From positions 558,001 to 622,000 of the forward strand of contig NZ_JBBOXF010000001.1 in NCBI RefSeq assembly GCF_038007465.1: DNA of 64,000 nucleotides. The letters run 5' to 3'. The translations under genes and the position numbers were made by a program. Source of the DNA: Sporosarcina sp. FSL K6-1508 (GTDB lineage Bacteria; Bacillota; Bacilli; Bacillales_A; Planococcaceae). Under the pieces are notes generated by a model that was given only the letters and a program-made list of their open reading frames with translations, ran no database searches and was not told the DNA's origin. Shown piece after piece: positions 58,570 through 64,000 of this stretch (position 1 is the first letter of the stretch; each line of letters opens with the position of its first letter).

Positions 58570-59538
58570 TTATCGCGCGTCCCCTTTCCGCAACTTGGGA
58601 TTCAGCATGTACATAATCAGGTCGATAACGAAAAGGCTTACGACCACAATCAAACCCGTTAGTAAAATACTCCCCATCAACAAAGGGAAGTCTTTTGTGA
58701 CTACCGCTTTCACGGTTAGTTGTCCAAGCCCAGCCCATGAAAACAGTGATTCCACGATGATTGACCCGCCAAAAAATGACGGAATTGTCATGCCGATATA
58801 ATTCAAATAGGGGATAGAGGCATTGCGCAAAATCCCTTTCCTGATGACCTGATCTGCTACACCATTCGCACGTGCTACTGTCACATAATAATTTTGACTT
58901 TCCACTTTAATGCTTTCTTGTAGAAAGCGCGCGTAAATACCGACGTGGGTAAAAATGATGACCGTTGCAGGCATGATCAGATAACGCAGTTTATCCAAAA
59001 ACCCGCCTTCGTCTCCGATATCCCCCGTCCCGGATGACGGCAGAATACCAAGTTTCACCGCGAAAAAGGAGATAAATAAAATACCCAGCCAAAATGCCGG
59101 TATTGAGGAAGTCACAATGCTGACCGTCGATAATCCTTTATCCCACAGTGATCCTGCCTTCATGCCCGCTGCGGTTCCAAGCCAGATTGAACCAATAATA
59201 ATGAAAAAGAGCGTCGTGCCAAATAAGAGTAATGTATTGGGCAACCGTTCCAGAAGAATGGTCGAGACAGGACGCCCTTCCTTATACGAAATTCCTAAAT
59301 TCCCTTTCACTGTTTCAGCGAGCCATGTTCCGTACTGCGCGATGACAGGACGATCAAGTGCAAAAACACGGCTGATTCGTTCTTTTTCAGCCGCATTCAA
59401 TGTTTGGGCGTTGCCCCCATAAAAAGCCGCCGCGGGATCACCGGGAGCCGCATGCATAATGAAAAAAGAGAGGAAGCTCACGATGAAGAGGACGATTATC
59501 CCCATCACCATTCGCTTCCCAATCCATTTAACGGTCAT
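58570..59538 (-). CDS. Nickel/peptide-type ABC importer permease 1 (NikB/DppB-like)
   Basis: A 322-residue permease with six helices. FIMHAAPGDPAAAFYGGNAQ is the DppB/NikB loop after helix 1. The EAA loop VARANGVADQVIRKGILRNA and FGGSIIVESLFSWAGLGQL follow. The ATG at 59538 lies ten bases after GAGGAG, inside the end of the binding-protein gene, so the two are coupled. Confidence 0.92.
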   Translation of the reverse strand: MTVKWIGKRMVMGIIVLFIVSFLSFFIMHAAPGDPAAAFYGGNAQTLNAAEKERISRVFALDRPVIAQYGTWLAETVKGNLGISYKEGRPVSTILLERLPNTLLLFGTTLFFIIIGSIWLGTAAGMKAGSLWDKGLSTVSIVTSSIPAFWLGILFISFFAVKLGILPSSGTGDIGDEGGFLDKLRYLIMPATVIIFTHVGIYARFLQESIKVESQNYYVTVARANGVADQVIRKGILRNASIPYLNYIGMTIPSFFGGSIIVESLFSWAGLGQLTVKAVVTKDFPLLMGSILLTGLIVVVSLFVIDLIMYMLNPKLRKGDAR

Positions 59539-61108
59539 TCCACGTCCACTCCTCAACATTCCAGAGGAAACCAGATCCATGATGACCTAGTATACGTTTT
59601 TTCACGCCGCTTAAATCTTTATTAATTCCGTAAACTGCATCTTCATATGCGATGAAATCAAATGCAGGATCATTCGCAAGTTCTTCTTGGAACTCCATAT
59701 AAATTGCTTTTCGTTCTTCAGGATCTGTCGTCAAACGACCTTTTTCGAGTAGCTCGTCCACTTTCGCATTTGAATAGCTACCGTAATTATACCCCGAGCT
59801 CGTCAAACTAGACTGATCAGTGTGGAACAATAGATGTGTATGATGATCTGCATCGTAAGGACTGCCCCATGCGATGATAAATGCATCTGTCTTATCAATT
59901 TCAATCGCACTCCAGTCAAGTGCAGCCACGGTCACATCGGCTCCGATTTTCTTGAAGCCTTCCGCAGTGTAGTTGGCCATGTTCACCCGCACCGTGTCTG
60001 TGGCGGGTACCGTAATTGTGAACGCCAATTTATCATTACCTTTATAACGGAAACCGTCTTTTTCTTCTTTCCAACCTGCACTGTCTAGAAGATCTTTCGC
60101 TTTTTCAATGTCGTACGTGTACTGCTCTACATTTTCATTGTTAAATGCGTGCTTTTGAAGCGGCGAATATGCTTCGGTGCCGTATCCTTTCAAGATACCT
60201 TTGACAATCTGAGCACGATCCGTCGCATAGCTAAATGCACGTCTCACATCGACATCTTTCCATAAATCTTTGTTCATGTTATAAAGAATTCCGCGATAAT
60301 CGGCGGATTCAATATCGTAAATTTTAATATTTTTTTCTTTTTCTAGCTCTTCAACCTGTACGGGATCAAGCAAGGCGACATCGACTTCCCCGGATTTGAG
60401 CTGCAGTGCACGGACATTGCTATCCGGAATAAATTTAAAAATCACTTTTTCAATGGAAGGTTTAGTCCCAAAGAAATCGTTATATGCTTTTAACGTTAAA
60501 CTATTACCTCGTTCCCATTTGTCAAACATATATGGGCCTGCACCGATTGGATGGCTGTTGAATTCAGCCGTCCTCATGTCAACGCCTTCAAATGCATGCT
60601 TCGGCAAGATGGGTGCCGTCAGTTTATCGAGCATAGGCGTAAACGGGTTTTTCAGCTTTATTTCAAGTTGAAAATCGTCCACTTTTGTTACTGAATCGAC
60701 TTCAGTGAAATCCGACTTCAAAAACGAAGCATTGTTGTCATCCAAAATGCTTTCAATTGTAAAGATCACGTCATCGGCAGTAAGTGGTTCACCATCGTGA
60801 AACGTAATGTCTTCTTTCAATTTAAACGCATACGTCAGCTTATCATTAGAAATAGTAAACGAATCCGCTATATCCGTGACAGGTTCATTTTTCTCGTCAA
60901 ATCGCATCAAACCACGGAATAACAGTGCATCAAGGTTTGTCTCTTCCAACAGCGGATTTAATCCTTCAAATTCAGCTTCCGACGCATAGACGAGTCGATT
61001 TTCTTTTGTTTTTGCTTCGGAAGTTTCTTTTCCTTTGCTTCCACACCCCGCAATAACGAGTAAAATGGCGATGAAAATTATAAATAAATTCATTCTTCTT
61101 TTAAACAT
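59528..61108 (-). CDS. Nickel/peptide-type binding lipoprotein (NikA/CntA-like)
   Basis: SBP_bac_5 binding protein, 526 residues. A signal peptide ends in the lipobox LVIAGC. The mature protein has LVYASEAEFEGLNPLLEET, AFKLKEDITFHDGEPLTADD and HPIGAGPYMFDKWERGN. The gene order (binding protein, two permeases, two ATPases) and the shared features with Staphylococcus NikA/CntA suggest nickel or a metallophore complex. A His-rich stretch (DADHHTHLLFHTD) lies in the likely binding cleft. Peptides cannot be excluded. Confidence 0.87.
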   Translation of the reverse strand: MFKRRMNLFIIFIAILLVIAGCGSKGKETSEAKTKENRLVYASEAEFEGLNPLLEETNLDALLFRGLMRFDEKNEPVTDIADSFTISNDKLTYAFKLKEDITFHDGEPLTADDVIFTIESILDDNNASFLKSDFTEVDSVTKVDDFQLEIKLKNPFTPMLDKLTAPILPKHAFEGVDMRTAEFNSHPIGAGPYMFDKWERGNSLTLKAYNDFFGTKPSIEKVIFKFIPDSNVRALQLKSGEVDVALLDPVQVEELEKEKNIKIYDIESADYRGILYNMNKDLWKDVDVRRAFSYATDRAQIVKGILKGYGTEAYSPLQKHAFNNENVEQYTYDIEKAKDLLDSAGWKEEKDGFRYKGNDKLAFTITVPATDTVRVNMANYTAEGFKKIGADVTVAALDWSAIEIDKTDAFIIAWGSPYDADHHTHLLFHTDQSSLTSSGYNYGSYSNAKVDELLEKGRLTTDPEERKAIYMEFQEELANDPAFDFIAYEDAVYGINKDLSGVKKRILGHHGSGFLWNVEEWTWNDR

Positions 61109-61276
61109 TAGAACCTCCCCAAAAAATGTAATTCTCTACTAACTAATTATAAGGAGATGCATGTCCAATGTCTAACATGACGCAGTTTGAAACAACCTTC
61201 TTGTAGATTTCACGGTTAGTATCCCGCAAATCGGGCATATTATCATGAACAAAAAAATAAGGAGGATGATTACATT

Positions 61277-61420
61277 ATGAACAAAATGGCCATGGCAGCA
61301 CTTGGACTCGGCGCAGCGTATTTAATGAGAAATAAAGACGCCAGGGACAAACTGATGAAACAGGTTGAATCGTTCACAGGTACATTCTCTTCAAAAAACG
61401 AATCGCATAGCAATTCGTAA
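61277..61420 (+). CDS. Micro-protein, 47 residues, paralogue of the next one
   Basis: A 47-codon gene. The sequence begins MNKMAMAALGLGAAYLMRNK and continues DARDKLMKQVESFTG. GGAGG lies 11 bases before the ATG and a terminator follows at 61434, so it is very likely real. It shares about 18 of its first 27 positions with the 68-residue protein at 61550. The N-terminal half is a short hydrophobic helix and the rest is basic/amphipathic. I do not recognise a named family; YtxH- or YrzK-like small Bacillales proteins are conceivable. Confidence 0.7.
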   Translation: MNKMAMAALGLGAAYLMRNKDARDKLMKQVESFTGTFSSKNESHSNS

Positions 61421-61433
61421 AGTAACAGAGATT

Positions 61434-61463
61434 TCGGCATCCCATTGAGGGATGCCGATTTTT
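61434..61463 (+). terminator. Terminator after the 47-residue micro-protein
   Basis: TCGGCATCCC (61434-61443) pairs with GGGATGCCGA (61449-61458), five-base loop, then TTTTT. Confidence 0.92.
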
Positions 61464-61549
61464 CATTATAAAGGGCTTTTGTTTATCCTACTGCAAAAGG
61501 GGGAAATCATTAAATAAGCAACTTCATAAATTTTGAGGAGGATTTATTC

Positions 61550-61756
61550 ATGAAAAAGAAAATGGCTTTGACTGCACTCGGACTCGGCGCTGCGTACTTA
61601 ATGCGAAACAAAGATTCAAGGGACAAACTCTCGAAGCAATTCGATAATTTTGGAGAGACCCCAATGCGGGGAGACAAAAAAGACACTCACTCAGCGACTC
61701 AGTCACCACAATCAGCGGGTCGAAAAAAAGGTCTTTTGCAAAATATTTTCAGTTAA
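61550..61756 (+). CDS. Micro-protein, 68 residues, second paralogue
   Basis: Begins MKKKMALTALGLGAAYLMRN and continues KDSRDKLSKQFDNFG, paralogous to 61277-61420, then has a Ser/Gln/Lys-rich tail ending GLLQNIFS. GAGGAGG precedes the ATG. The first 20 residues form one hydrophobic helix, so it may be membrane-bound. It has its own terminator, so the two copies are separate transcription units. Function unknown. Confidence 0.75.
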   Translation: MKKKMALTALGLGAAYLMRNKDSRDKLSKQFDNFGETPMRGDKKDTHSATQSPQSAGRKKGLLQNIFS

Positions 61757-61760
61757 CCCG

Positions 61761-61801
61761 AAACGCTGGCCTCCTATACTAAGGAGGCCAGCGTTTTTTT
61801 C
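61761..61801 (+). terminator. Terminator after the 68-residue micro-protein
   Basis: AAACGCTGGCCTCC (61761-61774) pairs perfectly with GGAGGCCAGCGTTT (61783-61796), eight-base loop, then further T. Confidence 0.93.
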
Positions 61802-61836
61802 ACTAAAAAACTTTAACCCCAGTAAGGGCTCCGAAT

Positions 61837-62679
61837 TTAATTCGTTACTGTGTTTTTCCGCTCTGTATACAAAACGATAAAGATACTCGCTTCGTAAAGC
61901 AATACCATTGGAATTAAAACAATGAGTTGGCTTATAAAATCCGGTGGTGTGATCAAAGCTGAAATGATCGCGATGGCTAGATACGACCATTTCCGTACTT
62001 TTTTCATAGATTCCGCAGTGAGTAATCCGATTGCCGCCAAGAACAGCGCAACTATAGGCAACTCAAATAATATTCCAATCGGCATTGTCGTCATAAGCAA
62101 GAAACTGATGTATTCCTGCGCCGACACCATTACATTAAAATTCACTGCCCCTAACGAGACAAGAAAATTATAACTAAGTGGATTAACTACAAAGTAACCG
62201 AATGACACGCCTACAAGAAAGAGTAGCAACATGACGGGCGAGTACAAACTCAGAAACCGACCTTCTCTTTCGTTAAGTCCTGGTTTTACAAATTGCCAGA
62301 GAAAATGACAGAGAAAAGGAATTGACAGCCCGAACGCAATAGCCGTTGAAATCGACATATAAAACTTCACGACTTCGAGAGGTCCAAGTATGATCAGCTC
62401 ATGACCGCGGGTAATATGCGGGAACCAGAGATTGATACTCAAAAACACTGCGATGAGAAAGAAAAGGAAAACAGCCGCACTTTTGACGAGCTGTTTTCTC
62501 AAGTCTGTGAGATGATCGACAAGAGTAGGATCATCTTCCAACACCGATTCATTCGCTTCATTTTCTGTCTTACTGGCACTTACTTCAATTTCGCTGTCTA
62601 CTTTGTCTTCCTCAATTACAATATGGGCTTTATCAAGTGGACTGACAATTTTTCGATTGTGATCTCCATATGGATCCAT
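61837..62679 (-). CDS. tatC: Second TatC, with an acidic N-terminal extension
   Basis: A 280-residue TatC. The core runs from TLVDHLTDLRKQLVKSAAVF to SALITPPDFISQLIVLIPMV, with LCHFLWQFVKPGLNEREGRF in the middle. The first 48 residues are an acidic hydrophilic extension absent from the TatC at 50169. AGGTGAG precedes the ATG. It is transcribed after the GMC gene and tatA, forming a GMC-tatA-tatC operon, which suggests a dedicated translocase for that enzyme or its partner subunit. Confidence 0.93.
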   Translation of the reverse strand: MDPYGDHNRKIVSPLDKAHIVIEEDKVDSEIEVSASKTENEANESVLEDDPTLVDHLTDLRKQLVKSAAVFLFFLIAVFLSINLWFPHITRGHELIILGPLEVVKFYMSISTAIAFGLSIPFLCHFLWQFVKPGLNEREGRFLSLYSPVMLLLFLVGVSFGYFVVNPLSYNFLVSLGAVNFNVMVSAQEYISFLLMTTMPIGILFELPIVALFLAAIGLLTAESMKKVRKWSYLAIAIISALITPPDFISQLIVLIPMVLLYEASIFIVLYTERKNTVTN

Positions 62680-62691
62680 ACCCTCACCTGC

Positions 62692-62892
62692 TCATAGTTG
62701 TTCCGTTTTCTTCGTTTCCTTTTGGACCACTGGTTCTTCATCTTCCATAATATCCTTTGCTGATTTCTTAAATTCAGCAAGTGTCTTCCCTACCGCAGCT
62801 CCCACTTCAGGTAACTTTTTCGGCCCGAACAAGATGAGCACAATAACAAGAATGATGATTAAACCCGGTACGCCAATACTCGCTAAACTCAT
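62692..62892 (-). CDS. tatA: Second TatA
   Basis: A 66-residue TatA: IGVPGLIIILVIVLILFGPK is the membrane helix with hinge FGP, then LPEVGAAVGKTLAEFKKSAK amphipathic, and a Glu/Lys tail. GGGAGAC precedes the ATG. It sits between the GMC gene and tatC, 22 and 13 bases away, so it is in the same transcript. It is closely similar to the TatA at 51021. Confidence 0.95.
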   Translation of the reverse strand: MSLASIGVPGLIIILVIVLILFGPKKLPEVGAAVGKTLAEFKKSAKDIMEDEEPVVQKETKKTEQL

Positions 62893-62913
62893 TGCATAAG
62901 TCTCCCTTCATTT

Positions 62914-64000
62914 TCACACAAGTGACCCACCGGCTTTACTATATTTAAGAATTCCTTCTGCTGCGCGATAAGCAAGTGCACCCACTGTTCCTGTAGGATT
63001 GTAGCCGCTGTTATGCGCAAAGTTTCCAGCGCCAACAACAAATAGGTTTTCAGCGTCCCAATGTTGCAAGTAATTGTTGACAACACTATTATCCGGGCTC
63101 GCTCCCATAATAGTTCCACCTGTATTATGGGTTGTTTGATACGGAACAATATCATAATCTGTAATTGGATTTCCGGCCATGACTGTCTTCGCGCCCATCT
63201 CTTGCATAATAGCAGTTGTCTTTTCAATTAAATACTTGTGTAAATTTCGATCTTGGTCAGTAAAATTGTACGTCAACTGGAGTAATGGAACGCCGTATGC
63301 ATCTTTGTAATCCGGGTCGAGCGACATAAAGTTTTCTTTGTGCGGCATCGAAGCCCCTTCTGTTGAGACGTTAAGTGTCCTTGTATAGTTATGAATAGAG
63401 GCTTTCTTAAACTCGGGACCCCAGATCGGTGTGTCTGGCGGCACCGGGTTCGTCTGAATCGGGCGTGTACCGGTCTGAGTCATGGAGATACTCCCGCCGT
63501 GAATGAAATCCAGATCACTGTGGTCAAAGTTATCCCCGTTCAGATCATCTATTGTCATACCAAGAGATCCGGCACCCATAAATACATTCATCTGTTCATC
63601 GAAAAACCCTGTAGCGCCAGGAAGGATTTGGTAGGCATAGTTTTTGCCAAGGGTACCTTTTTGCGTCTGTGGATTGTACTGTTCCCCAATGCCTGACACC
63701 ATTAAAAGTTTTGCGTTGTTCATGACATAACTCGTAAGCACAACAACTTCTGCAGGTTGGATATACTCTTCTCCAGTTTGGTTATCGATATACTTTACGC
63801 CCGTCACTTTATTACCTTTTTTCAAAACTTCTACAACATTTGCATGGAAACGGACATCAAATTTCCCGGTTTTCCTTGCTGTTGGAATGACCGTAATTTC
63901 CGGTGATGTCTTTGCTCCGTATTCACAACCAAACCGTTCGCAAAATCCACAGTATTGGCATGCTGATATTGATTCACCGTCTGGATTTGTATAGGCCTCC
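62914..64000 (-). CDS. GMC-family oxidoreductase, C-terminal 362 residues (5' end outside the window)
   Basis: FAD-dependent GMC oxidoreductase, gluconate-2-dehydrogenase/alcohol-dehydrogenase flavoprotein group. The frame is open to base 64000. Visible are the Cys cluster CQYCGFCERFGCEYGAK, EVVVLTSYVMNNAKLLMVSG typical of the FAD domain, and the C-terminal catalytic part QTTHNTGGTIMGASPDN, WDAENLFVVGAGNFAHNSGY with His-Asn, and NPTGTVGALAYRAAEGIL. The start lies beyond the window. It is followed by tatA and tatC in an operon. Substrate unknown. It matches the shorter chimera at 48918-49781 over its last 230 residues. Confidence 0.9.
   Translation of the reverse strand, partial: EAYTNPDGESISACQYCGFCERFGCEYGAKTSPEITVIPTARKTGKFDVRFHANVVEVLKKGNKVTGVKYIDNQTGEEYIQPAEVVVLTSYVMNNAKLLMVSGIGEQYNPQTQKGTLGKNYAYQILPGATGFFDEQMNVFMGAGSLGMTIDDLNGDNFDHSDLDFIHGGSISMTQTGTRPIQTNPVPPDTPIWGPEFKKASIHNYTRTLNVSTEGASMPHKENFMSLDPDYKDAYGVPLLQLTYNFTDQDRNLHKYLIEKTTAIMQEMGAKTVMAGNPITDYDIVPYQTTHNTGGTIMGASPDNSVVNNYLQHWDAENLFVVGAGNFAHNSGYNPTGTVGALAYRAAEGILKYSKAGGSLV

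Overview
The window looks like chromosome of a low-to-mid GC, endospore-former-type Firmicute, most likely Planococcaceae (Sporosarcina or a relative). The basis is strong GGAGG/GGGGG ribosome-binding sites with many GTG/TTG starts, S-box, T-box and preQ1 leaders, a bacillithiol-type FosB, and Bacillales-type Fur, Pho and CstR sites. This is inference from gene content and signals; no 16S gene is present. I see no rRNA, tRNA or CRISPR array.

Layout. 1-3045: end of an Opp peptide ABC operon (oppA, oppB, start of oppC; minus). 3299-5944: preQ1-I riboswitch with queT, a small HTH protein and a BCCT osmolyte carrier. 6081-9515: SAM-riboswitch operon metY-metX-hom (minus), in which metX and hom both look abnormal. 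9597-16577: a PlsY-like protein, then a likely beta-alanine catabolism cluster (class III transaminase, CoA-acylating semialdehyde dehydrogenase, divergent PucR regulator, APC permease). 16831-18215: three small unrelated genes separated by a recurring GGGCCAGATT motif. 18229-19150: gene-free repeat region.

19282-25017: sulfur region. CstR-type persulfide sensor, DsrE-like, rhodanese, TusA-rhodanese fusion, rhodanese-MBL persulfide-dioxygenase-like protein, TusA and TauE, then a YeiH-type exporter with divergent LysR regulator. Four TACC-N6-GGTA-type operators mark a CstR regulon, including a distant membrane rhodanese (34322-34675). An IS21 element (32136-34283) lies next to that gene and probably cut it off from its terminator. 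26304-31981: YhhN protein, PepT, a DMT exporter, and a three-gene ABC importer of unknown substrate.

34851-45000: CoA-transferase diverging from a possibly leaderless fhuF-like gene, MBL hydrolase, CHY zinc-finger protein, AI-2E-type protein, CatE/HxlR quinone-response pair, and a detoxification/resistance group (P-loop kinase, nucleotidyltransferase, GNAT, FosB, 14-TM MFS). 45099-48685: Fur-controlled heme/siderophore ABC operon with an IsdG-like monooxygenase and an embedded ankyrin protein. 48918-51227: truncated, chimeric GMC oxidoreductase beside tatC-tatA. 51307-56066: L,D-transpeptidase, two membrane proteins, a T-box-controlled MFS transporter and a Pho-box alkaline phosphatase. 56258-61108: nickel/peptide-type ABC operon. 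61277-61756: two tandem paralogous micro-proteins. 61837-64000: second tatC-tatA set with an intact (window-truncated) GMC oxidoreductase.

Most unusual items: the CstR regulon with spacer-located operators; a family of short elements bounded by CTATATATGTTGAA inverted repeats that sit at gene 3' ends and supply stop codons; REP-like GGTGACnGTCACC palindromes; the lidless, His-less MetX; the GMC chimera; and an asparagine-type T-box controlling an MFS transporter.
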